64,000 nucleotides of DNA from Roseiconus nitratireducens (GTDB lineage: Bacteria; Planctomycetota; Planctomycetia; Pirellulales; Pirellulaceae). A program made the translations under genes and the position numbers. This document shows, piece after piece, positions 40,141 through 48,857 of this stretch. Location: NCBI RefSeq assembly GCF_008629675.1, contig NZ_VWOX01000014.1:1-64000 (forward strand), read 5' to 3'. Position 1 is the first letter of the stretch. Each line of letters opens with the position of its first letter. The notes under the pieces are model-generated. The model was not told the origin of the DNA and did no database searches. It saw only the letters and a list, made by a program, of their open reading frames with translations.

Positions 40141-41906
40141 GAGTCCATCGACTGGGGGCGGGGCTCGGTCGCGGGCGGTTCTTCGGCGTCGCGATCGGTG
40201 CGCTGGGCAACGACCAGGCACATGTCGTCAAACGGCGGTGCGGCTCCGACATGCTTGAGGACGGCGTCCACGATGCGATCCTTGATTTGCACGCTGCCGC
40301 CCCCTTCCGCGGCCAGTTTGCGGATCCGCTCGATGCCGAATTCGTTGTCCGAGGGGTCCATCGCTTCGTTGATCCCGTCGGTGTACATCAACATCACGTC
40401 GCCGGGATGCAGCGGCAAGGTCACCGCTTCGTATTCCATCCCCGTGTCAATCGCGATCGGCAATCCGGATTCTTCCGCCCCCGGTTCGGTGATCTCGCCC
40501 GTCTTGGCGATCCGAACGATCGGAGCCATGTGGCCGGCGTTGACGATGGTGATTTCATCGCTGCTTGGGTCGATCACGACCAGCAGGAACGTGACGAAAC
40601 GTTCCACCGCCAAACGGCTCATCCGGTCATTGAGCCGCGCCACGGCGCGGGCAACGTCCGGTTCGCCGGCCAGGCAGAATCGCGTTTCAGCGGACAACTT
40701 GGCCATGAACATGGCTGCGGCCACGCCGTGCCCGACGACATCGGCGACGACCAGCCCAATCCGCCCGTCCGCCAGTTGGATGTAGTCGAAATAGTCGCCC
40801 CCGATGTGATTGGCAGCTTTGTAAAAGCTTTCGACCTGATAGCCGGGGGCGTGGAAAGGCGCCTGGGGCAGAAACGCCTTTTGGACATCGGTGGCCAACT
40901 TCAAGTCCTGCTCGACTTCACGCTGCTGCAAGGCCCGTTGGTGCATCAACGCGTTGTTGATCAGGATGCCGGCTTGCGTGGCGACGCCGGCCAGCAGATC
41001 AATGTCTTCCTCGACAAACTGCCCGCGTCCCCGCGTGGAGTCGATCTGGATGGCCCCGAAGCGATGGCCTTCCCCGTCGGACAGCGGCGCGCAAATCATG
41101 CTCTTGATGGAAAAGTCGGCGATCGATTCGCTGCTGTCAAACCGGCTGTCTTCCATCGCGTCGAACGACAGAATCGCTTCACCGGTCGACATCACGCGGC
41201 GGATGATGGTCCGGCTGATGCGAACGGTTTCGGTTTCATCACGCGACTGTCGCGTTTTGACCCACTTGGTCTGCAAATCGCCGTTGGCCGATTCCATCAC
41301 GACGAACCCCCGGTCGGCCGAGGGGAAGATGTCGAACAGGCTGTCCAGAATCTTCGGCAGCACTTCGTCGAGCGCCAGGGTCTTGCTGAGGTTGCGGTTG
41401 ATCTTCAGCAATGCTTCCAGCTTCGCTTCCGGTGTCGCACGCAGCTTCAGCCCGTTTCCGGACTTTTCGAATTCGACCTGGGGCGCGACCAGGCTGGAGG
41501 AGTCGTCGTCGACCATCACGACACCAAAATTGGTGCCGCTGAACGTCATCTTTGACTCGGCGGCGAATTCCGGAACGGAATCGCCGTGAAAAACCAGTTC
41601 GATGTCGCTGATGCGAATCCGGTCGCCTTCCCGCAGGATCTGGCCGCTGTTGAGACGTTGGCCGTTGAGGAACGTCCCGTTGCGGCTGCCCAGATCGAAA
41701 ACCGAGAAATGGTCCCGTTGCCGAACCACCTTGGCGTGATAGCGGCTGACCGCCCCGGCATCGATATGGATCTGGCAGTCGGGATGGCGTCCGATGGACG
41801 TTTCCCCGTCGGTCAGTTCATAACGTTTGGGGGCGCTGCTGATCGAGCCGGTGTCTCCCAATTCGTCGTTCGAACTTTCACTCGGTCGGGTAGACAAAAA
41901 CGCCAT
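40137..41906 (-). CDS. FHA-GAF-SpoIIE/PP2C phosphatase
   Basis: 589 residues from the ATG at 41906 (a TTG at 41927 adds seven). Domain order: FHA at about 30-110 (SIGRHPDCQI, VSRYHAKVV, LGSRNGTFLNG), a GAF-type sensor at about 175-335 (VLPKILDSLFDIFP ... APLSDGEGHRFGAIQID), a coiled linker with VEQDLKLATDVQKAFLP, and a PP2C/SpoIIE phosphatase domain at about 350-575 (GGDYFDYIQLADGRIGLVVADVVGHGVAAAMFMA, VNAGHMAP, MLMYTDGINEA, FDDMCLVV). The Asp residues that bind the metals are present. This is the Rsb-type regulator layout: the FHA reads phospho-Thr, the GAF senses a ligand and the phosphatase acts on a partner-switch protein. No anti-sigma antagonist gene is adjacent. Confidence 0.93.
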   Translation of the reverse strand: MAFLSTRPSESSNDELGDTGSISSAPKRYELTDGETSIGRHPDCQIHIDAGAVSRYHAKVVRQRDHFSVFDLGSRNGTFLNGQRLNSGQILREGDRIRISDIELVFHGDSVPEFAAESKMTFSGTNFGVVMVDDDSSSLVAPQVEFEKSGNGLKLRATPEAKLEALLKINRNLSKTLALDEVLPKILDSLFDIFPSADRGFVVMESANGDLQTKWVKTRQSRDETETVRISRTIIRRVMSTGEAILSFDAMEDSRFDSSESIADFSIKSMICAPLSDGEGHRFGAIQIDSTRGRGQFVEEDIDLLAGVATQAGILINNALMHQRALQQREVEQDLKLATDVQKAFLPQAPFHAPGYQVESFYKAANHIGGDYFDYIQLADGRIGLVVADVVGHGVAAAMFMAKLSAETRFCLAGEPDVARAVARLNDRMSRLAVERFVTFLLVVIDPSSDEITIVNAGHMAPIVRIAKTGEITEPGAEESGLPIAIDTGMEYEAVTLPLHPGDVMLMYTDGINEAMDPSDNEFGIERIRKLAAEGGGSVQIKDRIVDAVLKHVGAAPPFDDMCLVVAQRTDRDAEEPPATEPRPQSMDS

Positions 41907-41972
41907 GGGAACGCTCGGCTGTTTCAACTGCGGACTTCTTGGTTGCGTGCCCCGGAGGGCGGGTGCGACCGG

Positions 41973-43460
41973 CTACTCGGATTCTTTCTCGCCCGGTGTC
42001 GGCACAGAGTTGTCTTCGTACTTGGCGTCGGGGATGGCCGAGGCGTCCTTGGTCCCCAGCACGCTGTGCCCGACCGGGAAAGACTTTTCGGCTTCTTCGC
42101 CGGCGTCCTGCGTGACTTCCTTTTCCGTGACCTTGGCGTTCTCGACGATCCGTTCGATCACCTTGCGCTCAACGATCTGATTGCGAAGCGCGTCCATTTG
42201 GCCGGTTTTCTCCAACCGGGCTCGGGTCCGACGCAGACTCTGGCCCGATTGTTGCGCGATCAAGGCGATTTCCGCATCGAATTCGCTCGGTTCGGCATCC
42301 AGCGATTCTTCTTCGGCGATCTGTTCCAAGACGAAGTGTTCACGCAGCGCCGACTCGGTCGACACGCGGGCGTTTTGCTGCAGGGCGTTGACGATGCCGC
42401 GGATCGTGGTGTCGTCGAATCCGTTGCGACGCATCTCCAGGATGCGACGCTGCAATTCGCGGTTGGTTTGCCGTCGCACCAGGTCTTCGGGCAACTCGAA
42501 CTCGACCGAATCGGCCAGCAAGTCGGTGACCGTTTTGCGGACTTCCTGTTGGGCTCGGTATTCGGACTGACGCGTTAGCGAATCCTTGATGAACTCACGC
42601 AGTTCGTCTTCGGATTCGAAATCGCCCAGGTCTTCCAGGATCTCGTCGGTCAGTTCGACCTTCTCCTGCTTCATCACCTCGACCAATTGAACTTCCGCGA
42701 CGATTTCGCGCGAGTCGCCTTCGGCGTCGTCCTGCCCGGCCAGCGTCACGGGGGTCGTGACGACATCGCCTTCTTTCTTGCCGGCCACGTCTTTGCCGAA
42801 CTGTTCACAGATTCCGTCGGCCAGCGAAAGTTGCTCGGCCAAGTTCACTCGCTTTTCTTCCATCGTCGACAATACTTTGTCGCCTTCGCGGAACTTGATC
42901 GTCACCAACAGGCGGTCACCCATCTCGGCGGGTTCGTCGGTGGCTTCGAACGTGGCGCGTTCCTTGAGGACGCGGTCGAGCGCGTTGCTGACGGCTTCGT
43001 CGTCAATCTTTTCGACGCTCTTCGTCAGTTCCAATCCCTTCCATTCGGGCGTTTTGAATTCGGGCCGGACTTCGATCGAGAACTGGAAGGTGAACGGGCC
43101 TTCGCCCGGATCGGGGATCGAGTTGTAATCGAAGTCGGGTTCGCTGATCGCGGAAAAGTCCTGCGACTCGGTGACTTGGGACAGAGCGTCCATCAGCAGC
43201 TTGCCCTTGACCGCTTCGGTGACGCGTTCCTTGAACTGCTTTTCCACAAGCTGGCGGGGCGCACGGCCGCTGCGGAATCCGGGAACCTGAGCTTCCGGAA
43301 CCAGTTCGTCATATTCCTTTTTCAGGTACCGTTTGACCTCGGATTCCGGCACGGTGACGACGACATCACGGACACAGGGTTGCGGCGACTTGACTTCGAC
43401 TTCGACCTGAATCGGGGTCGTTTCTTCGGCGGCGTTGGGCGAATCGATGGACGTGGACAT
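41973..43460 (-). CDS. tig: Trigger factor
   Basis: 495 residues. Ribosome-bound chaperone that meets nascent chains at the exit tunnel. The ribosome-binding signature V-P-G-F-R-S-G-R-A-P is at about 59-68 (canonical GFRxGKxP), within an N-terminal domain that starts IQVEVEVKSPQPCVRDVVVTVP. The middle PPIase-like domain and long helical C-terminal arm (ELREFIKDSLTRQSEYRAQQEVRKTVTDLLADS..., landmark) follow, and the tail (about 450-495) is acidic. The clpP/clpX genes that often follow tig are absent here; the FHA-GAF-phosphatase gene comes next on the same strand, 66 nt away. Confidence 0.93.
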   Translation of the reverse strand: MSTSIDSPNAAEETTPIQVEVEVKSPQPCVRDVVVTVPESEVKRYLKKEYDELVPEAQVPGFRSGRAPRQLVEKQFKERVTEAVKGKLLMDALSQVTESQDFSAISEPDFDYNSIPDPGEGPFTFQFSIEVRPEFKTPEWKGLELTKSVEKIDDEAVSNALDRVLKERATFEATDEPAEMGDRLLVTIKFREGDKVLSTMEEKRVNLAEQLSLADGICEQFGKDVAGKKEGDVVTTPVTLAGQDDAEGDSREIVAEVQLVEVMKQEKVELTDEILEDLGDFESEDELREFIKDSLTRQSEYRAQQEVRKTVTDLLADSVEFELPEDLVRRQTNRELQRRILEMRRNGFDDTTIRGIVNALQQNARVSTESALREHFVLEQIAEEESLDAEPSEFDAEIALIAQQSGQSLRRTRARLEKTGQMDALRNQIVERKVIERIVENAKVTEKEVTQDAGEEAEKSFPVGHSVLGTKDASAIPDAKYEDNSVPTPGEKESE

Positions 43461-43702
43461 CCTGTGACGTACCTTAAGCGGGGACAGAGGTGAATTGGAA
43501 ATGGACGTTGAAATTGGGCGCCGCGTCGACGCGTCTGCCGACGGCGTTTCTTTGGTTCAAGAAGGCGGTCGGTGACACCACGGAGGCCTGGTCAGTGCGC
43601 TGGCCTCGCGAGAGAGCAAACGGTGCACCGCGGCGGAGTCCGCTGCGGGGAAGCCCACAATTTATCCCGCACCGGCTAAAATCGGCAAGCCACACCGGGG
43701 AT

Positions 43703-43878
43703 TTTGCCCGCGAAGTTTGCCCGCGAAGTTTGCCCGCCAGCGCGGGCCGGCCTGGTCCCTGCACCCGGAATCGCGGAACCGCCTGCACCCGGAATCGCGG
43801 CACCGCCGGGGCGGTCGAATCGCTCGACACGCTCGACGGCATGGCTGGTAGCACGGCTGGTAGCACGGCTGGTAGCAA
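43703..43878. repeat. Three different minisatellites in a row
   Basis: 13-nt units (TTTGCCCGCGAAG, 43703-43738, 2.8 copies), 24-nt units (CCTGCACCCGGAATCGCGG..., 43758-43781 and 43782-43805) and 12-nt units (GGCTGGTAGCAC, 43843-43878, three copies) occupy one spacer between tig and tRNA-Gly. Confidence 0.9.
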
Positions 43879-44035
43879 CGTCCGGCGGTATGGCCTGGCT
43901 GGTGCCGGGCGAAGGCTCATGTGCCGCTCCGCGTTGTTTTGAAAAACAATCCCGCTCAAGTTTGCGTCAGGGCTTGCCGAAATCAGACTTCTGTTGATAA
44001 TTCGCTGCCTCGCTTCGGCGAGACTCTCTCAGTAT

Positions 44036-44108
44036 GCGGCTGTAGCTCAGTTGGCAGAGCATCACGTTGCCAACGTGATTGTCGTGGGTTCGAATCCCAT
44101 CAGCCGCT
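44036..44108 (+). tRNA. tRNA-Gly (anticodon GCC)
   Basis: 73 nt: acceptor GCGGCTG pairs with CAGCCGC, D arm TAGCTCAGTTGGCAGAGCA, anticodon arm CACGT-TGCCAAC-GTG with GCC, T arm GTGGGTTCGAATCCCAT. The discriminator is T and CCA is not encoded. All canonical features are present. Confidence 0.97.
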
Positions 44109-44116
44109 CTTCGCAG

Positions 44117-44147
44117 AAGGCACGTCCGGGATCGTCGGGCGTGCCTT
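44117..44147 (+). terminator. Intrinsic terminator of tRNA-Gly
   Basis: AAGGCACGTCCG / CGGGCGTGCCTT form a 12-bp stem (one G-T) followed by TTTTG. It begins 9 nt after the tRNA. Confidence 0.9.
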
Positions 44148-44463
44148 TTGTGTTTCCAGCCCGTATCTTGTTCGCATTCGCCCGTTCGCCGATGCGGCGC
44201 GGGGTGGGCTCACGAGACTCACGAGATTCGTGCGGCGGTGTGCCGGAGTGTCCCGATGTGTGCGGCGCGGCTCTCTGTAGCGTGGCACTATGCGGGGATT
44301 GCTCGTGCTCGGGCGGGGCCTGCCTGATGCGTCTCTGCTCTGTCGGCCTCCGCTTCGCGTGTCATTTCCTTTTGCGGGGCTGCGTCGTGAGAGCGTCGGT
44401 CGCCAGGGTGACGAAGCGCGCCGGCTGGGCGCAACAGGTGTTCCTGATTGGGAGGGTTTTGCG
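44148..44463. other. Spacer after tRNA-Gly
   Basis: About 315 nt with no credible gene. It ends with the GGGAGG ribosome binding site of the small membrane protein. Confidence 0.4.
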
Positions 44464-44652
44464 GTGAATCAGCTGGGCGGTTTGTGGCGTGACACGTGGT
44501 GGGTCTGGGTGCTGTTCGTGGCGCTGACGGTCGTGTTGGGGCTGACGATCGGTTGGTTCTTTTATCTGCTGATCCTGTGTCTGCCGGTCCCGTTTGCCTA
44601 CTTCGCCTTCAATCGCTACGACGAGCACGGCAACGAAAAGGCCGATTTGTAG
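44464..44652 (+). CDS. Small two-helix membrane protein (62 aa)
   Basis: From a GTG at 44464 with GGGAGG 8 nt upstream, a 62-residue protein of two adjacent hydrophobic helices (WWVWVLFVALTVVLGLTIGWF and FYLLILCLPVPFAYFAF, landmarks) and a short polar tail (NRYDEHGNEKADL). The frame continues upstream to 44290 but lacks start signals. No family recognised. The strong ribosome binding site and protein-like composition support it. Its neighbours are tRNA-Gly and the ribosomal cluster. Confidence 0.72.
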   Translation: MNQLGGLWRDTWWVWVLFVALTVVLGLTIGWFFYLLILCLPVPFAYFAFNRYDEHGNEKADL

Positions 44653-45301
44653 TCCGCGGCCTCTTCGAGTCTCTTGCCATGGCGATGCTGCCAATTCCAT
44701 GCTCTGGCCGACGCGACGACCCCGATGGCACGCTGTCCAGCCCGGCTTTGTCTGAAAACGGGTGGCTACGCTCGCCAGGGCTTGGCTTTCCACTGCGATT
44801 GCGACGGCAGGTACGGATTTTGCGAACGATCAGGCAGGCAAGAACCGGACAGCACCGCTTTGCGTGAGCCGCGTGGCGCTGGCCGCGGGTTTTCTTGCCT
44901 CCACCGGCGGCCAGCGTCTTGCCGCTCGTTGCTCGGCAAATCACGGTGCTTTTGGATTGAGGGAGGCGCTTTTCAACCAGGCGGATGAATGTGTCGGGGG
45001 GCGGATGTCGAGCCCCGATTTACTGAGCCCCAGCAGGTGGACTCGCCGTGCGGTCATGTGGTGCCGGCGGCGGAACTTGGGAGACTTGGGGGCTGGGGGA
45101 AGTGCCGATCTGCGGGCCGGCTGAACGGCAGTTTCGATTCGGCGAAACTTTTTTGAGGAATCGGCGAAGAGCCGTTGACGCTCCGGTGCCGCACGCCTAA
45201 ATTCTCGCCCTCCCACGGGAATCCTGTCTCGCGGGAAACGGGGGCGGTTCATCCGCATCCCGCTGTTTCAACCACCCTCACATCTTACTTGGAACGCGAC
45301 T
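44653..45301. other. Leader region of the S10-spc cluster
   Basis: About 650 nt between the small membrane protein and rpsJ. It holds a fragment of the REP-like repeat (about 44764-44778) and presumably the operon promoter, which I could not locate with confidence. No coding region is supported. Confidence 0.45.
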
Positions 45302-45628
45302 GTGTCTGCCGGAGCTAACGAGGTCATTCGGATTCGTATGGAAGCGTACGATCACTCCGTGCTGGATCAGAGCGCCCAAGAGATTGTGGATACCGTCAAG
45401 CGAACTCACAGCGAGGTTCACGGGCCGATCCCGTTGCCGACGCGTGTGGAGCGGTACACTGTTCTGTCCAGCCCGTTCGTGAACAAGAAAGCTCGTCAGC
45501 AGTACGAGATTCGGACGCACAAGCGGCTGATCGACATTGTTCAAGCGACGGCGAAGACGATTGAGGCGTTGAACAAGTTGAGTCTGCCCGCAGGGGTGGA
45601 TATCAAGATCAAGGCTTCGGCTAGATAG
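45302..45628 (+). CDS. rpsJ: 30S ribosomal protein S10
   Basis: 108 residues from a GTG at 45302. The S10 core is clear: IRIRMEAYDHSVLDQSAQEIVDTVKRTHSEVHGPIPLPTR (landmark) near the start, then SPFVNKKARQQYEIRTHKRLIDI with the conserved His, and the ending LSLPAGVDIKIKA. First gene of the S10-spc cluster; elongation-factor and S7/S12 genes do not precede it. A 228-nt spacer separates it from rplC. S10 sits in the head of the small subunit and in other bacteria also takes part in NusB-dependent antitermination. Confidence 0.98.
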   Translation: MSAGANEVIRIRMEAYDHSVLDQSAQEIVDTVKRTHSEVHGPIPLPTRVERYTVLSSPFVNKKARQQYEIRTHKRLIDIVQATAKTIEALNKLSLPAGVDIKIKASAR

Positions 45629-45828
45629 TAATTGGCTCGCCCGCCCGTGTCGTCTTGATTGGCGGCGTGTGGCAAGTCGGATTGAGTTGTCCGGTGCGAG
45701 CGGCTGTCCCCCCAAGTTTTAGGTTCGGTAATTCCGTATGGACGGATACCGGTCTCGATAACCTGAGTCGCGTCGTCGATTCACGGTTCGGGTCGGTGAG
45801 TTCAAAACCCACGTACGAGCGATGAATT

Positions 45829-45846
45829 CCGTGGCGAAAGCCGCGG
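45829..45846 (+). promoter_or_regulatory. GAAA-tetraloop hairpin next to the rplC start
   Basis: CCGTGGC-GAAA-GCCGCGG folds into a 7-bp stem (one G-T) closed by a GNRA tetraloop. It ends 10 nt before the rplC ATG at 45857, where it would mask or present the ribosome binding site. Candidate r-protein autoregulatory element. Confidence 0.5.
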
Positions 45847-45856
45847 CGCTAGAGCT

Positions 45857-46543
45857 ATGTCACCATCAATACTCGGTCGCAAGATTGGCATGACCCAGAT
45901 CTACCTGGAGGACGGCACGGTCGTTCCCGTGACGGTGGTCCAGGCCGGTCCTTGCCCTGTGCTCCAGATTCGCTCGGTCGATCGCGACGGTTACGCCGCC
46001 GTGCAGTTGGGTTTTGAAGATAAGCCGCGACGTCTCGCTTCGCGTGCCGAGCGTGGGCATGTTGCGAAGCTTGAGAGCAAGCGTAGCAAGTCGCGTGCTG
46101 CGGCCGGCGTTGAGCTGGTTGAGAAGGCGGGGTGTGAGCCTCAGCGTTTTATCCGCGAGTTCCGCGGGGAAACCGACTTGCAGGTCGGTGGCACGGTAAC
46201 CGTCGAGAGTTTCGGCGAGGTCAAGCGTGTCGATGTGACCGGGACCAGCAAGGGGCGTGGTTTCTCGGGTGTCATGAAGCGGCACAATTTCTCGGGCCAG
46301 CGGGCCTCGCACGGCGTCAAGAAGGTGCACCGGCACGCCGGCGGTACCGGTTGCAGTGCTTCGCCCAGTCGGTTGTTCAAGGGCCGGCGGATGGCCGGTC
46401 AGTACGGCAATGCGAAGATCACCATGCGGAACCTGGAGTTGGTTCGCGTCCTGGCCGATGACAATCTGTTGCTGATCCGCGGAGCGGTTCCCGGCCCCAA
46501 TGGCGGGATGCTGTCCATTCGTCAAACGAACAAGGTGGGCTAA
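45857..46543 (+). CDS. rplC: 50S ribosomal protein L3
   Basis: 228 residues, full length. Starts ILGRKIGMTQIYLEDG and contains the L3 signature FSGVMKRHNFSGQRASHGVKKVHRHAGG near 130-160, the loop that reaches towards the peptidyl transferase centre and carries the normally methylated Gln (Q in SGQRASHG). Ends GPNGGMLSIR. Preceded by a long spacer with a hairpin at its start codon. Followed 5 nt later by rplD. Confidence 0.98.
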   Translation: MSPSILGRKIGMTQIYLEDGTVVPVTVVQAGPCPVLQIRSVDRDGYAAVQLGFEDKPRRLASRAERGHVAKLESKRSKSRAAAGVELVEKAGCEPQRFIREFRGETDLQVGGTVTVESFGEVKRVDVTGTSKGRGFSGVMKRHNFSGQRASHGVKKVHRHAGGTGCSASPSRLFKGRRMAGQYGNAKITMRNLELVRVLADDNLLLIRGAVPGPNGGMLSIRQTNKVG

Positions 46544-46548
46544 GTCCA

Positions 46549-47193
46549 ATGGCAACACTTCCAGTATTTAACGAGTCCGGCGATGAAGTCGGCAAATACG
46601 AGATCGATTCCGAGGCGGTTGCCGACCGCGTCAGCAAGCAGTTGCTGCACGACGCCGTGGTGATGTACCAGGCGAACGGTCGTCAGGGGTCTCACAGTGC
46701 CCGGACCCGCGGCCAGGTCAGCGGTACCAACAAGAAAATGTACCGTCAGAAAGGGACCGGCCATGCTCGTGCTGGTTCCAAGCGAACCAACGTTCGCCGT
46801 GGCGGTGGCGTGGCTCGGACGATCAAGCCGCGTGACTACAGCTATCGGCTGCCGAAAAAGGCTCTGCAGCGTGCGACGCGGATGGCGATCCGCAGCAAGA
46901 TCGACGACGGCGAAATGATCGTGATCGATTCGTTGTCGTTTGACGCGCCCAAGACTTCGCGGATGGCGGCGGTGCTGAAGGCGTTGGGCCTGGGGGCCAC
47001 GACGACACTGGTTGCGACCGCAGAGTCCGATGCGGCGCTTTACAAGAGTGGCCGGAACATCCCTGGTGTCGACGTGCAGCCGGTGCGGCAGCTCAACGCG
47101 CTCACGGTGCTCAAGCCCAAGCGGATGCTGGTCACCAAGGCGGCTTTGGATCGGATCAAGGACGGGACGTTTGCTGACAGTTCGGCCGTCTAG
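46549..47193 (+). CDS. rplD: 50S ribosomal protein L4
   Basis: 214 residues. L4 landmarks: VMYQANGRQGSHSARTRGQVSGTNKKMYRQKGTGHARAG (extended loop lining the exit tunnel), FGPKPRDYSYRLPKKALQ-type block (here IKPRDYSYRLPKKALQRA) and the C-terminal globular fold. In E. coli L4 represses its own S10 operon by attenuation at the leader; no such leader is provable here. It lies directly after rplC (5 nt). Confidence 0.98.
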   Translation: MATLPVFNESGDEVGKYEIDSEAVADRVSKQLLHDAVVMYQANGRQGSHSARTRGQVSGTNKKMYRQKGTGHARAGSKRTNVRRGGGVARTIKPRDYSYRLPKKALQRATRMAIRSKIDDGEMIVIDSLSFDAPKTSRMAAVLKALGLGATTTLVATAESDAALYKSGRNIPGVDVQPVRQLNALTVLKPKRMLVTKAALDRIKDGTFADSSAV

Positions 47194-47237
47194 CGTCTCG
47201 CGGCATCCCTCACCAAGACATCAAAAGAATTTGTGCG

Positions 47238-47561
47238 ATGGCAAGAATTCAGCCCCCGGCCAAGCCGGAAACCAAAATCAAGCTCGAGCCGCACCAGGTG
47301 TTGTTGCGTCCGCTCGTGACCGAGAAAGGCGTGCACCGTGCGACTCGCCACAACGAGTATGCGTTTGAAGTGCACCAGTTTGCGACCAAGCCGGAAATCA
47401 AGGCCGCGGTCGAGAAGTTGTTCGACGTCAAGGTCGACAAGGTTTGCACGCAGAACCGCAAGGGGAAGTTTCGCCGGACGCGGAACGGGTTGGGGCGCAC
47501 CTCCGACTGGCGGCGGGCCATCGTCCACCTGCACCCGGATCACAAGATTGACTTCTTCTAA
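47238..47561 (+). CDS. rplW: 50S ribosomal protein L23
   Basis: 107 residues; landmarks LEPHQVLLRPLVTEKGVH and NEYAFEVHQFATKPEIKAAVEKLFDVKVDKV. L23 lies at the tunnel exit and is the docking site for trigger factor and SRP; trigger factor itself is encoded 4 kb upstream on the other strand. A 44-nt gap after rplD. Confidence 0.97.
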   Translation: MARIQPPAKPETKIKLEPHQVLLRPLVTEKGVHRATRHNEYAFEVHQFATKPEIKAAVEKLFDVKVDKVCTQNRKGKFRRTRNGLGRTSDWRRAIVHLHPDHKIDFF

Positions 47562-47662
47562 GCGGCCGGCTTCCCGCCTCCGGGGAGCCTTCGTCGCCGA
47601 AGGGTAAGCCACACGGCTTCGCACACAAAACGTTTTACCAAGTAGCCAGATAGAAATCAGCG

Positions 47663-48523
47663 ATGGGAATTCGCACCTACAAACCGACCAGCCCTGGTCG
47701 CCGGAATGCGACGGTCAGCGACTTTGCTGAACTGACGCCGGGTTACCAGGTCGAAAAGTCGTTGCTGAAGCCGAAGCGTAAGACCGGTGGACGGAACAAC
47801 CAAGGCAAGATCACCGCGCGGCATCGTGGCGGCGGTCACAAGCAGATGTACCGCGTGATCGACTTCCGGCGCGTCAAAGACGACATGCCGGCGACGGTTG
47901 ACTCGGTGCAGTACGATCCGAACCGATCCGCGAGAATTGCACTGCTGAAATACAGCGACGGCGACAAGACGTACGTGGTTGCACCGGCCGGGTTGAAGGC
48001 CGGCGACACGGTCGTCAACGGAGCCGATGCCCCGCCGACGTTGGGCAACTGCCTGCCGCTGAAGAACATCCCGCTGAGTACGACGGTCTGCTGCATTGAG
48101 ATGCGGATCGGTGGCGGAGCGGTGTTGTGCCGTTCGGCCGGCACCGGTGCGGTCCTGATGGCACGCGAGGCCGATTGGGCTCAGTTGCAACTGCCCAGCG
48201 GGGAAGTGCGTCGGGTTCCCAGTCGTTGCCGGGCGGTCATCGGGCGGGTCGGAAACAGCGAACACATGAACGTGGTGTTGGGCAAGGCCGGGCGGGCCCG
48301 TTGGTTGGGCCGTCGTCCGCATGTCCGCGGAACCGCGATGAACCCGATCGATCACCCGCACGGTGGTGGTGAAGGTCGGACCAAGGGTGGTCGTCACCCG
48401 GTCAGCCCGCAGGGCAAGAGCGCCAAGGGCGGAGCAACCCGTCAGAAACGCAAGCCCAGCAACACGGCGATCGTCCGCCGCCGCAAGAGCAAGCGGTACG
48501 GCCAACTGAAGATGCATCGCTAG
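47663..48523 (+). CDS. rplB: 50S ribosomal protein L2
   Basis: 286 residues, with the L2 start GIRTYKPTSPGRRNATVSDFAELT, KPKRKTGGRNNQGKITARHRGGGHKQ and the highly conserved active-centre loop NPIDHPHGGGEGRT near 230, including the His long linked to peptidyl transfer. Ends with a basic tail (KRKPSNTAIVRRRKSKRYG). Followed by rpsS after 55 nt. Confidence 0.98.
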   Translation: MGIRTYKPTSPGRRNATVSDFAELTPGYQVEKSLLKPKRKTGGRNNQGKITARHRGGGHKQMYRVIDFRRVKDDMPATVDSVQYDPNRSARIALLKYSDGDKTYVVAPAGLKAGDTVVNGADAPPTLGNCLPLKNIPLSTTVCCIEMRIGGGAVLCRSAGTGAVLMAREADWAQLQLPSGEVRRVPSRCRAVIGRVGNSEHMNVVLGKAGRARWLGRRPHVRGTAMNPIDHPHGGGEGRTKGGRHPVSPQGKSAKGGATRQKRKPSNTAIVRRRKSKRYGQLKMHR

Positions 48524-48578
48524 GAAACAAGACGCTTTCGGGAGACCGGAAGCCACCCCCGTAGGTAGCTGAGAAACG

Positions 48579-48848
48579 ATGAGCCGCAGTAGCAAGAAAG
48601 GCCCCTTTGTCGACCCGAAGCTGTTCTTCAAAGTGCAGAAGCAGGCCGACGAAGGAAAACGGACCCCGATCAAGACTTGGGCGCGTTCGTGCACGATCGT
48701 TCCGGAATTCATCAACATGACTTTCATGGTGCATGACGGACGCAAGCACGTTCAGGTTCAGGTCACTGAGGACATGGTCGGTCACAAGCTGGGCGAGTTC
48801 GCTCCGACCCGGACATTCAAGGGCCACGGCGGCAGGAGCAAGAAGTAG
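48579..48848 (+). CDS. rpsS: 30S ribosomal protein S19
   Basis: 89 residues. Clear S19: SRSSKKGPFVDPKL at the N-terminus, then TWARSCTIVPEFINMTFMVHDGRKHVQVQVTEDMVGHKLGEFAPTRTFKGH (landmark). It contacts the A-site tRNA region and bridges to L5. 9 nt before rplV. Confidence 0.97.
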   Translation: MSRSSKKGPFVDPKLFFKVQKQADEGKRTPIKTWARSCTIVPEFINMTFMVHDGRKHVQVQVTEDMVGHKLGEFAPTRTFKGHGGRSKK

Positions 48849-48857
48849 GTCGAAACC

